From Halorubrum salipaludis (lineage in GTDB: Archaea; Halobacteriota; Halobacteria; Halobacteriales; Haloferacaceae): a stretch of 64,000 nucleotides of DNA. Of the stretch, positions 1 through 8,351 are shown in pieces (position 1 is the first letter of the stretch; each line of letters opens with the position of its first letter). The notes under the pieces are model-generated. The model searched no databases and was not told the DNA's origin. It saw nothing but the letters and a program-made list of their open reading frames with translations. Location of the stretch: positions 1 to 64,000 of the forward strand of contig NZ_NSKC01000012.1 in assembly GCF_002286985.1 (NCBI RefSeq), in the 5' to 3' direction. Position numbers and translations under genes: made by a program.

Positions 1-1
1 G

Positions 2-217
2 CTGATCAAGCACCGCATCTTCGCACCGTACGACCACGCGCACAACGCCAGAATCGACGATACCCGCTACAATCAGCGCTCAATGACTGAAACCGTGAAC
101 TCGGCTGTCAAGCGCTCGCTCGGCTTCGCCGTGCGAGCGCGGTCGTGGTTTCGTGAGTTCCGCGAAATCGCGCTGATGTGTGTCGTCTATAACATCAAAC
201 GCTTCGTCACACAGTGA
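2..217 (+). CDS. IS5-type transposase, C-terminal part (cut by window edge)
   Basis: The open frame runs in from the left edge and ends at TGA 215-217. The last 71 residues include the motif SMTETVNSAVKRSLG followed by RARSWFREFREIALM, the region around the final catalytic Glu and the C-terminus of haloarchaeal IS5-family DDE transposases. An inverted-repeat-like end lies 34 bp downstream (251-263), as expected for the right end of such an element. The N-terminal part and left end lie outside the window, so whether the element is intact cannot be judged. Confidence 0.75.
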   Translation: MIKHRIFAPYDHAHNARIDDTRYNQRSMTETVNSAVKRSLGFAVRARSWFREFREIALMCVVYNIKRFVTQ

Positions 218-250
218 ATCTCTCCGCCTTACAGCGATTCAACACAGCCA

Positions 251-263
251 TTTCAACAGAGCC
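251..263. repeat. Terminal inverted repeat of IS5-type element
   Basis: The 13-mer TTTCAACAGAGCC lies just after the transposase stop. Its reverse complement GGCTCTGTTGAAA recurs at 50516 and 51049, and the direct orientation recurs at 51029-51040. This is the expected pattern for terminal repeats of one family of elements. The target-site duplication cannot be checked because the left end is outside the window. Confidence 0.6.
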
Positions 264-407
264 GTACTAGTATAAATAAAATAGACCTACACGAAAACAG
301 GACCGAGGACGGGCCCAGGCGAGCCACGATACGACCGGGTGTTGGTAACCGACCAAGACGCAGGGCTATAGCTCAACAAGCCGGCGGAGTACGCCGGCGG
401 CGAGCGG

Positions 408-548
408 ATGTACGCGGTGCTGTTCGCGTCGAGACTCACTCCCTCGTGGTCTGACGCGAACGGTTACGTGGTGGTGCTGCTCGACCGCGAGCAAGCGATA
501 GCGACTCGAGAGACGATCGATGAGATCGTGACGGAGCTGGAGTGGTGA
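408..548 (+). pseudogene. Small decayed gene fragment
   Basis: A 46-residue frame starting at ATG 408 has haloarchaeal-like composition (MYAVLFASRLTPSW...IVTELEW). It stays open upstream to a stop just before 373, so the reading frame seems to continue from a lost N-terminal part. It ends next to a second, frameshifted fragment (554-834). I recognise no family. The location beside an IS end suggests a remnant of a gene disrupted by insertion. Confidence 0.3.
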
Positions 549-553
549 TTGAG

Positions 554-834
554 ATGGTTTCATCGACGCTGTCGAACGCTGAGAAGGTCGAGGAGAACAT
601 GGAGGGTGGGGAGTACAACATCCTCTCGAAGTTCTCTCGGCGATCAACGAGGAGGTCGGAGGGATTGAGCAGGCATACCTCGAAGCCACGCACGAGGGAC
701 AGCCAGAGCGCTTGGTCGAGAATGAGATAGACGATCTCGGCCCGCCACTGATACAGCTTGTAGTGAGCCTCCGAAACCACCCGATGGCCTTCGAATCGCT
801 CCCAACCGCCGATGAGGTGGACGATAACGAGTAA
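554..834 (+). pseudogene. Frameshifted small gene of unknown function
   Basis: Two overlapping frames read as one protein with a single shift near 630-640. The first begins MVSSTLSNAEKVEENMEGG. The second continues AINEEVGGIEQAYLEATHEG and ends VDDNE at TAA 832-834. Together they give about 93 acidic residues typical of haloarchaeal proteins. No function is recognised. The region from 835 to 1124 holds no gene I can support; the A+T-rich stretch just before 1125 probably carries the promoter of the next cassette. Confidence 0.35.
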
Positions 835-1124
835 CGCCGAGGGCGGAATACTTGCTCACTTTCCCGCAGGCTTTGATGTCGTGTTAGAGGGGGGCAGCGT
901 TGGATGGGCGGTAGCGATAGTGTCTGGTATCCGAGTGGGTGGGCCCATCCTGACGGAACTGTTCAGATGCCGATTCAACACCGTGACGAGGAGGGGGCTG
1001 AGTGCGATGTAGGTCAGATAGTCAGTAAACCGAAAACAATTAGTCGACTGAGTTAGATATTAACTCACATGCTATGGGTGAGCCGACAAGCAATTAGTAT
1101 CCGGCCTGTTTCACCCTCATAAGA

Positions 1125-1799
1125 ATGTTCGAGTCTGAAGAAGATCTGCGTGAGGTTGCCCTCCCTTTACTCACAGAGAAACTAACCCACAAAGATGCCC
1201 ATCTCGTAGAAGAATTTTCATATAGCGGTGGCAGAACGGACTTAGTCCTTAGCTATGTTTCTGACAAGTACAAGCAGAGACGGGTCGAGAAATTGGGCGT
1301 AGGTATTCCGATTGAAGAGAAGCGACGTCTCAAAGTATTCCTACAGCTCCACAAGAAAGATGGAGATATTCGGAGAGAGAACTTTGTTCAACAATTAACC
1401 GGAAACACTCGAGACGAGCAGAAAACAATTGACTGGCTGATAGACAACAATTTCGTGGTGCAAGAGGGGGATCAAATCAGGACAAAGCCCTATCTGAGGC
1501 GTCATATCACAACATCAATCGCAGTTGAGCTGAAGCTAGAGAAGTGGCAGAAAGCTTTTCAGCAAGCTCTCCAAGGCCGAGCATATTCCGAGTACCAATA
1601 TGTTGTTTTAGATCACAGCCATGTTAATCGGGCTGTGAATGAAATTGATCTTTTCAAGAAACATGAGGTAGGTTTGATTTCTGTAACAGAGGGTGGTGAT
1701 TACGAATTGTACTATGAGCCGGAGAAGCAAACTCCCTTCTCGGAACTCAACGTGTGGAAATTGAATGAGACCACACTGTTACCCTCAGCCACCATGTAA
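1125..1799 (+). CDS. PD-(D/E)XK nuclease-like protein, first gene of a kinase/phosphoesterase cassette
   Basis: This 224-residue protein carries the elements of a PD-(D/E)XK nuclease fold: GGRTDLVL with Asp39, then AVELKLEKW with Glu136-x-Lys138, followed by a helix (KAFQQALQGRAYSEYQYVVL) that often closes this fold. The middle section (about 55-125) looks like a winged helix, so it may bind DNA before cutting. It is the first of four same-strand genes ending at 4614; the kinase gene starts 31 bp after its stop. Codon use is more A+T-rich than in most of the window, suggesting acquisition by transfer. Nuclease activity is inferred from the motifs. A DNA-binding regulator with an inactive nuclease fold is the main alternative. 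Confidence 0.7.
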   Translation: MFESEEDLREVALPLLTEKLTHKDAHLVEEFSYSGGRTDLVLSYVSDKYKQRRVEKLGVGIPIEEKRRLKVFLQLHKKDGDIRRENFVQQLTGNTRDEQKTIDWLIDNNFVVQEGDQIRTKPYLRRHITTSIAVELKLEKWQKAFQQALQGRAYSEYQYVVLDHSHVNRAVNEIDLFKKHEVGLISVTEGGDYELYYEPEKQTPFSELNVWKLNETTLLPSATM

Positions 1800-1830
1800 T
1801 TTAAGTTGTGACAGTTTATGTTTCTGACTA

Positions 1831-2694
1831 ATGCGTGATCGGCTTTCGTTACAACAGGTTCAAGGTGAACTTCCCCGATTCGATTTGGAGAAGAAGTTAG
1901 CATACGGAGGTCAGAAAGACGTTTTTCTGGGGGAATTTGAAGGCGAAGAAGTTGTCGTGAAGACAATCGCATTGGAAGAGCTTCAGCACGTAAAGCGTGC
2001 AGAGCTCGAGGTTGAGGTGATGAATGATATCGAGTCCCAGGTCCTCGTTGACCTGCGTATGCACTTCCCAGATCGTATTGAGGGGCAGGAAGTGCTGGTG
2101 TTAGTAGAAGAGTTTATTCCAGGGGATACTTTGAGGGAAGAGATTAACAAAAATGGGCCTTCCTTAGAACTTGGAGTTCGGGTTCTCCAGACTGTCTTGA
2201 ATAGTCTCAAAGAATTCGAGGAGAAAGAGTACGTTCACAGAGATATCAAACCGGAGAATATCATGGTTCAACCGGATGGGAGTATCAGACTATTAGACGT
2301 AGGCGTTGTACGAGCACTTGAAGGGTCTGACTTAACTCCTACAGATTGGGCTAGGTCCCCGGGAACAGTTGAATACTCATCGCCTGAGATGCTCGCTAAT
2401 GACAAGGATATTCAAAACGTTCGAACTGATTTCTTTTCTCTCGGGATAGTATTCTTTGAGGCTGTCACGGGAGTCCATCCTTTTGATGTTGAGGAGTTTA
2501 CGATTGAAGACGCGATTCAGAATAGCGTTCATCGAAAAATGGCAGATTTAGTTTCTCTCCCCTCGGAATTAGAGGGTCTGGAGCTATTCTTCGAACAGAT
2601 GGTTAGCTCAGATATTCATAGGCGTCACCGGACTGTAGAGATTGCACAGAAAGACCTTGGGCGAATTACGGAGGGAACTTCCTATGATGTTTGA
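1831..2694 (+). CDS. Hanks-type Ser/Thr protein kinase
   Basis: This 287-residue protein is almost entirely one eukaryote-like protein kinase domain, predicted to phosphorylate proteins on Ser/Thr in the cytoplasm. Visible motifs are the glycine-rich loop near 24-34 (AYGGQKDVFLG), the ATP Lys44 in VVVK, the catalytic loop YVHRDIKPEN at 135-143 with Asp138 and Asn143, and SPE at 184-186 in place of APE. The metal-binding DFG is DVG (156-158), a tolerated variant. There is no membrane segment or sensor domain, so input probably comes from neighbours. The next gene starts inside its last codons (ATG 2684), showing tight co-expression. Such free-standing kinases beside nucleases occur in antiviral systems, which is the likely setting here. 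Confidence 0.85.
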   Translation: MRDRLSLQQVQGELPRFDLEKKLAYGGQKDVFLGEFEGEEVVVKTIALEELQHVKRAELEVEVMNDIESQVLVDLRMHFPDRIEGQEVLVLVEEFIPGDTLREEINKNGPSLELGVRVLQTVLNSLKEFEEKEYVHRDIKPENIMVQPDGSIRLLDVGVVRALEGSDLTPTDWARSPGTVEYSSPEMLANDKDIQNVRTDFFSLGIVFFEAVTGVHPFDVEEFTIEDAIQNSVHRKMADLVSLPSELEGLELFFEQMVSSDIHRRHRTVEIAQKDLGRITEGTSYDV

Positions 2695-3928
2695 AAAACC
2701 CACTTACCTGATTCAGTTTGGGTACTCTGGGCAGACACTAGTACGTCGTGCCATGGACGACGATTATGCTGACGGCGTCATTTTAAGTCCATCCGACTAC
2801 GAATACGGTGATACGAAATCATTGGCTAGGGATGTCAACCGGAAAGACGGTGTTGTGTTGTTTGATCCACAGTACTATATCCCGAGGACTGAACGTCCTG
2901 CTTCTAATTCTTATCCATATTTCAAGCAATCTGGTGGAGACAACTTCGAAACAGTTGTCGTCACTAATAATAAAAATCGGCGGGAACTCTGCGAACAAAT
3001 ATGGGAGGTTCAACATCAAATAGATGTGGACGCTTACATCGCCCCTGCCCGCTTTCTGGATACGTTCTCTGATACAAAGCTGACACAGTGGGAGCTCCTG
3101 ACAAAGACTTTTGTCGAGGTGGTTGAAGACAAGGATCCTGGTGCGGAAATTTTCGCATCTCTACCGGTTGCTGGTGCTAGTATTAACGACGACGAGCAGA
3201 GATCGAAACTTCTGGATATCGTTACAAAAATCGACGTGACTGGATTTTACGTGTCGGTGGAGTATCCACGATACCGTCAGAATCCAATATTCGGGTTTGA
3301 AGAAGTGAAAGCGTATCTTGACCTATTAAAAAATCTAAGATACAATTGGTACGACGTGGTTCTTGGCCACTCTGATCAGATTGCACATCTAGGGTTCGGC
3401 TTAGGAATCAACGCTTTCGGATCGGGCCACTACAAGAACACACGGGCGTTCGACACGGATCGTTGGATACCACAAGATAGTGGTGGGGGTTCTGCGGGTA
3501 TCTACTGGTACTACTCAGAACCTCTGATGAACGAAATGCAGGTGGAGCAGGACATGCAGGCCCTATACAGTTCAAATTCGTTCTCTTTAGAAAAATTGCG
3601 CCTCAAGAACCCGACTTCTCCATTCGCACGAGAGTTGTTTGTCCGGGAACCAGAGGAACCTGAATGGACCTATAAAAATGATTCTTGGGACCACTACATC
3701 TGGTCTTGCCACCAGATCGCCAAAGAGTACAAGGGTCTCACACTAGAAGAGCGGATCAATCGAACGCAAGAGAACCTCAGAAATGCAGCTGAGATATATT
3801 CGGAGATTGAGGAAGCGATTGGTCCACGTGAAAACATTCAATCCGAAACTTATGAAGATTGGATGGCTGCCTTCGATTCAACACTGACCGACAGAGATGT
3901 TAATGTGATTAGTCGCGTGATGCCCTGA
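2684..3928 (+). CDS. Unknown 414-aa protein in the kinase cassette
   Basis: I recognise no family. The start chosen is ATG 2684 (or 2687), preceded by GGAGGG, and it overlaps the kinase stop by 11 bp; a longer frame from 2642 would intrude further into the kinase gene. The protein has alternating hydrophobic strand and helix stretches, for example IDVDAYIAPARFLD, TGFYVSVEYPR and WYDVVLGHSDQIAHLGFGLGINAFGSGHY. These suggest an alpha/beta fold, perhaps a barrel, with clustered His, Gly, Trp and Tyr in its second half. The C-terminal third is helical and charged. Its stop shares an A with the phosphoesterase start (TGATG at 3926-3930), so it is an integral member of the operon, possibly the target or sensor of the kinase. 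Confidence 0.75.
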   Translation: MMFEKPTYLIQFGYSGQTLVRRAMDDDYADGVILSPSDYEYGDTKSLARDVNRKDGVVLFDPQYYIPRTERPASNSYPYFKQSGGDNFETVVVTNNKNRRELCEQIWEVQHQIDVDAYIAPARFLDTFSDTKLTQWELLTKTFVEVVEDKDPGAEIFASLPVAGASINDDEQRSKLLDIVTKIDVTGFYVSVEYPRYRQNPIFGFEEVKAYLDLLKNLRYNWYDVVLGHSDQIAHLGFGLGINAFGSGHYKNTRAFDTDRWIPQDSGGGSAGIYWYYSEPLMNEMQVEQDMQALYSSNSFSLEKLRLKNPTSPFARELFVREPEEPEWTYKNDSWDHYIWSCHQIAKEYKGLTLEERINRTQENLRNAAEIYSEIEEAIGPRENIQSETYEDWMAAFDSTLTDRDVNVISRVMP

Positions 3929-4614
3929 TGAAAATCGGAGTGATTTCGGATGTACACTCAAACTCTGTTGCTCTTGATGCGGTTCTGAGCCAACCGGACA
4001 TTCAGTCAGCAGATACAATCTATTGTGTAGGTGACTTAGTCGGATACTATTCTCGACCCAATGAAGTAGTGGAAAGAATTCGTGAAGAGCGTATTCCATC
4101 TGTGATGGGAAACCACGATAGTGCTGTCGTGGAATCCACACCATCATCATTTTCCCTACATGCAAAACGGGCAGCAGACTGGAACAGGAGATCGCTCACA
4201 GAACGTAATCTTGAGTTCTTGGACGCACTTCCGCTGAAAATTAGAGAATTTGTTAACGATCGAGACCTGTTAGTAGTCCATGGTTCACCGAAAAATCCAC
4301 TTTCTGAATATATCTTCAAAGAAGATGTTGATGAGCTCTTTCTGGATTTCTATTTTGATGTCCCCCCCGAAGTCATCATCTTAGGTCATACACATCATCC
4401 CTTTGCCAAGGTTGTTAGAGATACGCTCGTAGTTAATCCGGGTAGTGTGGGGCAACCCAGAGACCGGGACCCAAGAGCATCTTACGGAATTATCGACCTC
4501 GACTCGCTTAATTGTCAAATCCATCGTGTAGAATATGATATCGAGAAGATTGCTACGGATACGTCTCAAGAGCTACCAAAGGCACTGAGTGACAGACTTT
4601 ACGAAGGTCGTTAG
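3928..4614 (+). CDS. Calcineurin-like metallophosphoesterase (YfcE/MJ0936 type)
   Basis: This 228-residue protein has all dimetal phosphoesterase motifs: DVH (Asp8, His10), GDLVG (Asp36), GNHD (Asn62, His63), VHGSP (His118) and GHTH (153-156). It also shows the family's conserved VNPGSVGQPRD near the end. Members hydrolyse phosphodiesters or phosphomonoesters, including cyclic nucleotides and phosphoproteins in some cases; the substrate here is unknown. It overlaps the preceding gene by one base, so it is made together with the kinase. A kinase and a phosphoesterase in one operon suggest opposing steps, or a signal made and removed. It is convergent with the next gene, with only 4 bp between them. 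Confidence 0.85.
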   Translation: MKIGVISDVHSNSVALDAVLSQPDIQSADTIYCVGDLVGYYSRPNEVVERIREERIPSVMGNHDSAVVESTPSSFSLHAKRAADWNRRSLTERNLEFLDALPLKIREFVNDRDLLVVHGSPKNPLSEYIFKEDVDELFLDFYFDVPPEVIILGHTHHPFAKVVRDTLVVNPGSVGQPRDRDPRASYGIIDLDSLNCQIHRVEYDIEKIATDTSQELPKALSDRLYEGR

Positions 4615-4618
4615 AATA

Positions 4619-4813
4619 CTACACTAGCTCCACATTAAAGGCCCTTTTACCCCAACTGGTCGTTTCTATCTGATATATAACTTTTTTCTCCACTTGTATG
4701 TCATCGCCATCAAAATCTTCAAAGTGGAAGTATATTTGCTCAGCCTCTTCTTTTGGTGAGATATATCCGTAACTTCGCCTCTGATGTGCTGCTTTTATTT
4801 TCCCTTTCTGCAT
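4619..4813 (-). CDS. Cold-shock-domain-like OB-fold protein
   Basis: This 64-residue protein has the pattern of a minimal cold-shock domain: MQKGKIKAAHQRRSYGYISP matches the first strands with the RNP1-like aromatic pair, IYFHFEDFDG matches the FVHF (RNP2) strand, and KRAFNVELV the final strand. Such proteins bind single-stranded RNA or DNA. The typical GFGFI is altered to SYGYI, so it is a divergent member. It lies tail-to-tail with the metallophosphoesterase gene and shares the A+T-rich composition of the cassette, so it may have travelled with it. Confidence 0.65.
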   Translation of the reverse strand: MQKGKIKAAHQRRSYGYISPKEEAEQIYFHFEDFDGDDIQVEKKVIYQIETTSWGKRAFNVELV

Positions 4814-4836
4814 ATTTGTAACACATCCTATGCTGA

Positions 4837-5109
4837 TTGCGGGATCTTATAAATAATCCTTGGATTACTAATGCCCTAGCCATGTCTCGGCACTGGAGAG
4901 ATCCCGAAGATCCAACGTCGCGGGATAAGTACAATTTGGATGTGGTATTCTCTACAGTTAATTCGAATGAAGTTGAAGATTCTATTCTCGAATCGCTCAT
5001 GTGTAGCAACGGATATCCGGGATCAAGGCGGGCTCTGTTCGTCAGCGAGAGCGTCTGTCGCCAGCGAGTGAAGAACGAATCGGGGTCAAGTACTCACGCC
5101 TACAGATGA
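4837..5109 (+). CDS. Doubtful small ORF between the cassette and the next gene
   Basis: An open frame of 90 codons begins at TTG 4837 with an internal ATG at 4882 (MSRHWRDPEDPTS...). The first half from that ATG has haloarchaeal-like composition, but the second half is rich in Arg and Ser and looks non-coding. I recognise no family. It may be the truncated N-terminus of a lost gene. Nothing else is apparent from 4814 to 5289 apart from the palindrome at 5255-5269. Confidence 0.25.
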   Translation: MRDLINNPWITNALAMSRHWRDPEDPTSRDKYNLDVVFSTVNSNEVEDSILESLMCSNGYPGSRRALFVSESVCRQRVKNESGSSTHAYR

Positions 5110-5254
5110 GCGTTCTCGAATTAGGAGAGGTAGTTTCTGATAGCGTCCAAGACAGCATTCCCTGAAAATCCGACAGGATTAGCGTATAGAAACCGGGAAT
5201 ATCCGAACAGCAGAATTAGACCTAGAAATTGTCCTATGGTCATGCCCATAATAG

Positions 5255-5269
5255 TCAACTATAAGTTGA
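5255..5269. promoter_or_regulatory. 15-bp palindrome upstream of HTH gene
   Basis: TCAACT-ATA-AGTTGA is a perfect inverted repeat with 6-bp arms. It is centred 28 bp before the ATG at 5290 and overlaps the place where an archaeal TATA box would sit. Since the downstream protein appears to end in a helix-turn-helix, this is a plausible autoregulatory operator. Confidence 0.4.
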
Positions 5270-5289
5270 TTAAGCAACTATGAGTTTAC

Positions 5290-5979
5290 ATGACTGGCAA
5301 GCAATTTGAATCGGAGATACTGAGATTCGAGCAAGCAAATGTGTATGATGGGGATCGCAGATTCTCGAACCGTGGCCAACTGAATAAGGGATTTGTACGC
5401 ATTCTGGAGCAGCATAAGAGCAAATATGGTGGTGGTGGGTGTACCAGAGATACTGAACATCCGATTGGCGGTGCGGCAGAGATGTTTCTCACAGGTTATG
5501 ACGGAGATTCTCCGGCTGACTCTACCGTATTTACTACCGAGATAGAGCTCGGTGAGGGTGACGCCGCTACTATACGAACTTTTGACAACGAATTCCGCGT
5601 CAAGTTCTTCGGACTCTCTATTGAACGTCCATCGAGCGATCGTATTCGAAACAACCAGAGCGCATACGTAGCCATCGATGTCTGGGATGGTGATGACGGA
5701 CTATGGAAGGAAGTTGAATTCCAACAAGGGTTCAACGAACCTCTAGAGTGGACCTATCCTCAAGGTGGGACTCTGAGAATTGTCGTTGACAGTGCACCCG
5801 GTCGCGACGCAGAACAAGATTTCAAATGGCTAATTGAGGGGGGCCTGTCTCCCGCCGAGGCTCTAGATTACTGGATAGTGGAGGTAATGAACGAGACCCA
5901 AGCCAACTGGGCGGGTCATCGAAACAAAACACGACAGGCAATCTCGAAGAACGTTCAGTCGGCAAAGTCGAAACTGTAG
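5290..5979 (+). CDS. Unknown protein with C-terminal helix-turn-helix
   Basis: This is a 229-residue protein. Residues 1-165 form a beta-rich region without a recognised family (for example YVAIDVWDGDDGLWKEVEFQQG). The end, LSPAEALDYWIVEVMNETQA followed by NWAGHRNKTRQAISKNVQSAKSKL, fits a sigma-region-4-like HTH seen in haloarchaeal accessory proteins. It may sense or bind something through the N-terminal part and DNA through the end. The start at 5290 follows the palindrome at 5255-5269; an ATG at 5280 is closed by a near stop. Composition resembles the preceding A+T-rich cassette, so it may belong to the same island. Confidence 0.6.
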   Translation: MTGKQFESEILRFEQANVYDGDRRFSNRGQLNKGFVRILEQHKSKYGGGGCTRDTEHPIGGAAEMFLTGYDGDSPADSTVFTTEIELGEGDAATIRTFDNEFRVKFFGLSIERPSSDRIRNNQSAYVAIDVWDGDDGLWKEVEFQQGFNEPLEWTYPQGGTLRIVVDSAPGRDAEQDFKWLIEGGLSPAEALDYWIVEVMNETQANWAGHRNKTRQAISKNVQSAKSKL

Positions 5980-6056
5980 ATTAAACCAACCCCAGAATGG
6001 GGGTAGCTGAACAACCAGATTAGGATTAGAAGTTGACCCGTAGAAAGGTCTGTACG

Positions 6057-6728
6057 CTAGTACGGCGACGCCGTCTCAACAGTCGGACGGAACACGCGAT
6101 CTGAGCCGGACTCCTCTCCTCGGCCGCCAGAGACGAACGAGATCTTCTCGCGCTCTCTCTCGGCAGCTGCCGGGCTCATCTCGCCGAGGTAGCTGTCGCG
6201 GAAGGTAGGCCAGTCTTCCCAGCCGCCCCAACTCATCACGACTGCCGGGAGAACGCCGCAGTCCCAGAGTAAATGTCCTCCCCAAGTACGTCGGAGGTCG
6301 TGGACGTCGAGGTAGGTCCATCCCTCATCACCGGTCTCGGCATACCTTCGTTCGGCGGCACGCTTCACCCAACGATAGATCGAGTTTGGCTCGACGTCGA
6401 CGATCGGTTCATCGGGATTGTGGTCGTAGGAGATCGTCCGTACCGAGCTGGCGAGTTCCTCGGGGATCGGTGTCTCGCGATACTTCCCGCGCTTCGCGTA
6501 GTCGTTCCAGACACGAAGGAATCCGTCAGGAGCGTGCGTGAAGTCGTTCGCCGTGACGCTCGCGATTTCCTCGCGCCGGAGACCGGCCTGCGAGCCGAGT
6601 CGAAAGGCAATCTCTTGCTGCGGAGACTGCGCCTCATCGATTAGAGCTCCGACCTCGTCGTTCGCTTCGGTCTGGTTGAGCCAGACACGCTTCGCATCTT
6701 CTCGCTCCGGGTAGTCGTCGAGACGCAT
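6057..6728 (-). CDS. Short tyrosine recombinase/integrase
   Basis: This 223-residue protein is a tyrosine recombinase catalytic domain without the usual N-terminal core-binding domain. AGLRREEIASV carries the first catalytic Arg, HDLRRTWGGHLL is the His-x-x-Arg box, MSWGGWEDWPTF holds the Trp/His position, and SYLGEM has the nucleophilic Tyr. Full-length XerA-like proteins have about 280-400 residues, so this may be a compact archaeal form or a truncated one. It lies at the right edge of the A+T-rich island (1.1-6.0 kb), where an integrase that inserted the island would be expected. No tRNA or obvious att repeat is visible beside it. Confidence 0.8.
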   Translation of the reverse strand: MRLDDYPEREDAKRVWLNQTEANDEVGALIDEAQSPQQEIAFRLGSQAGLRREEIASVTANDFTHAPDGFLRVWNDYAKRGKYRETPIPEELASSVRTISYDHNPDEPIVDVEPNSIYRWVKRAAERRYAETGDEGWTYLDVHDLRRTWGGHLLWDCGVLPAVVMSWGGWEDWPTFRDSYLGEMSPAAAEREREKISFVSGGRGEESGSDRVFRPTVETASPY

Positions 6729-6985
6729 AGTAGCCTCTACTGGTTAGGCCTACAAAAAACCATGTAGAATAGGGGTGGCAAGGGGTTGAATTGGGTGCGG
6801 ATCGGGGCGTATCGGTAGTCGAATACCGGATTCTACTACCCCAGATCGAGGGTCACTACTGCGACCAACAATCTGCTTCCTATGAGCGTACTCGAAACGG
6901 ATAGTCAGCTCTATCCCGTAACCGGCAAACTAGTCCAATCCTCAGATATCATATCTATAAGTACATATCGATAAAATTACAAAAT

Positions 6986-7765
6986 ATGACCAAACAATAC
7001 ATTTCCACTCAGATGATTCCCGAACGAGACGAGCCAGCATTGTATATCAATCCTCGCTCTGAACAAATCGCAGCCTTCGCAGAGGAAGCAGTAACGGTTG
7101 AGGACCAGCCCAAGATCCGGCTGCTCGCAGACTCAGATGAAATCAAAGACGCCCTCTACAGCTTTCTCACGGCCTCAAAGATCGCCGAACTCATCCACCG
7201 GGAGCAACTCAGCCTCCGAACACTCACAGAGCCAGTTCAGAATACCATCATCACAACCGAGTCTGAGGCTGTAGTTCCTGTGATGGACAAGCACAGTATT
7301 TCGAGCTCGGACCCCGAGCTGGTCTCATCAGTCTACGGTGAGTTTGACTCCAGATTCGAGGCTGCCGAGCAGTATCACCTCCGGACACCTGCCCTCTCAG
7401 TAGTGAAACAGACGCTCCAAGAAGAAATCGGCGACGATATCGCAGCCGAGCTCGACGAAGTACTCGCACACGCTGAAGAGATTTCCAACAGCAACGAATA
7501 CCTCAGTATCGTCGAGATCATGCTCATCCTCGCAGCCCGCAACGAGGTCCTCCTCTACGATGTCTCGAAATGGGGAGAGGATACGGGTATCGCTTCGAAA
7601 GCGACCTTCTCACGGGCCAAATCAGCACTCGAAGATGCTGGCCTCATCGAGACTGAAAAGGTCCCAGTAGATATCGGTCGCCCCCGACTTCGGCTTATCG
7701 CAACCGACGAGCTCGCGACAGCAAACCTGAAAACACTCTCCACCGAGATCCGGTCTTCGCTGTAG
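6986..7765 (+). CDS. tbsP: TbsP-like (DUF5821) transcriptional regulator
   Basis: This 259-residue protein matches the layout of haloarchaeal TbsP: an N-terminal alpha/beta domain (IRLLADSDEIKDALYSF, then LRTL near 75), and a C-terminal winged helix. The latter has the family hallmarks AARNEVLLYDVSKWGEDTGI and ASKATFSRAKSALEDAGLIE followed by KVPVDIGRPRLRL. TbsP is a DNA-binding regulator tied to sugar metabolism in the TrmB network. It is alone here, preceded by an A+T-rich promoter region (6940-6985). As haloarchaea normally keep a chromosomal copy, this is probably an extra paralogue; its targets here are unknown. Confidence 0.75.
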   Translation: MTKQYISTQMIPERDEPALYINPRSEQIAAFAEEAVTVEDQPKIRLLADSDEIKDALYSFLTASKIAELIHREQLSLRTLTEPVQNTIITTESEAVVPVMDKHSISSSDPELVSSVYGEFDSRFEAAEQYHLRTPALSVVKQTLQEEIGDDIAAELDEVLAHAEEISNSNEYLSIVEIMLILAARNEVLLYDVSKWGEDTGIASKATFSRAKSALEDAGLIETEKVPVDIGRPRLRLIATDELATANLKTLSTEIRSSL

Positions 7766-7902
7766 CATCCGCCCCACGACAGCCACCGACTATCGAGACG
7801 GGAATACGGTGCTTCTCCAACTCGAGCGTGAGATGAAGCAGTCAAAATCACTGTATAGAGGGTGTGAAACGTATTCTATAACACGCAGTCGCCAAATCAA
7901 TA

Positions 7903-7922
7903 GTATTTCAAAACTCGAATAC
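7903..7922. promoter_or_regulatory. Inverted repeat upstream of PadR copy 1
   Basis: GTATT (7903-7907) and AATAC (7918-7922) flank TTTCAAAACTCG-like sequence just before the start codon at 7935. The two other PadR copies have related sequences at the same place (32233-32251 and 63494-63508). A site retained before all three copies suggests the PadR protein's own operator. Confidence 0.4.
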
Positions 7923-7934
7923 GAAAATTGCGAC

Positions 7935-8216
7935 ATGTACGATCTCACTGGCTTTCAGCGCGATCTGCTATACGTAGTTGCCGGACTTGATGACCCCCAC
8001 GGACTCGCGATCAAAGACGAGCTCGAGGACTACTACGAGAAGGAAATCCATCATGGGCGGCTCTATCCCAACCTCGACACGCTCGTTGAGAAGGGACTCA
8101 TCGAAAAGAGTCAGCGCGACCGACGGACCAACGAGTACAGCACTACTCGTCGGGGCACTAGAGAGATCGAAGCTCGGGCTGAATGGGAAGCCGAGTATAT
8201 TGACCACGACGGGTAA
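7935..8216 (+). CDS. PadR-family transcriptional regulator, copy 1 of 3
   Basis: This is a 93-residue winged-helix protein. DLTGFQRDLLYVVAGLDDPH followed by GLAIKDELEDYY is helix 1-2, IHHGRLYPNLDTLVEKGLIEK is the recognition helix and turn, and DRRTNEYSTTRRGTREIEA is the wing and dimer helix. PadR proteins repress small regulons, usually including their own gene. Near-identical copies occur at 32264-32545 and 63526-63807, all exactly 282 bp. Copies 1 and 2 also share about 45 bp after the stop codon. The nearest gene it could control is the 633-aa cassette gene at 8352. Confidence 0.9.
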   Translation: MYDLTGFQRDLLYVVAGLDDPHGLAIKDELEDYYEKEIHHGRLYPNLDTLVEKGLIEKSQRDRRTNEYSTTRRGTREIEARAEWEAEYIDHDG

Positions 8217-8351
8217 TCGAACCGCTGCGTTCGAGGACTGTTTGACGCTAGTATTTCACGCTCTTCTTCGTGTGAACTCACGACAGTATACCGCAAGCTG
8301 GAGATCGACCGGGAATACCTCTATAACGCAACCAATTAAAATTCGAACTGA

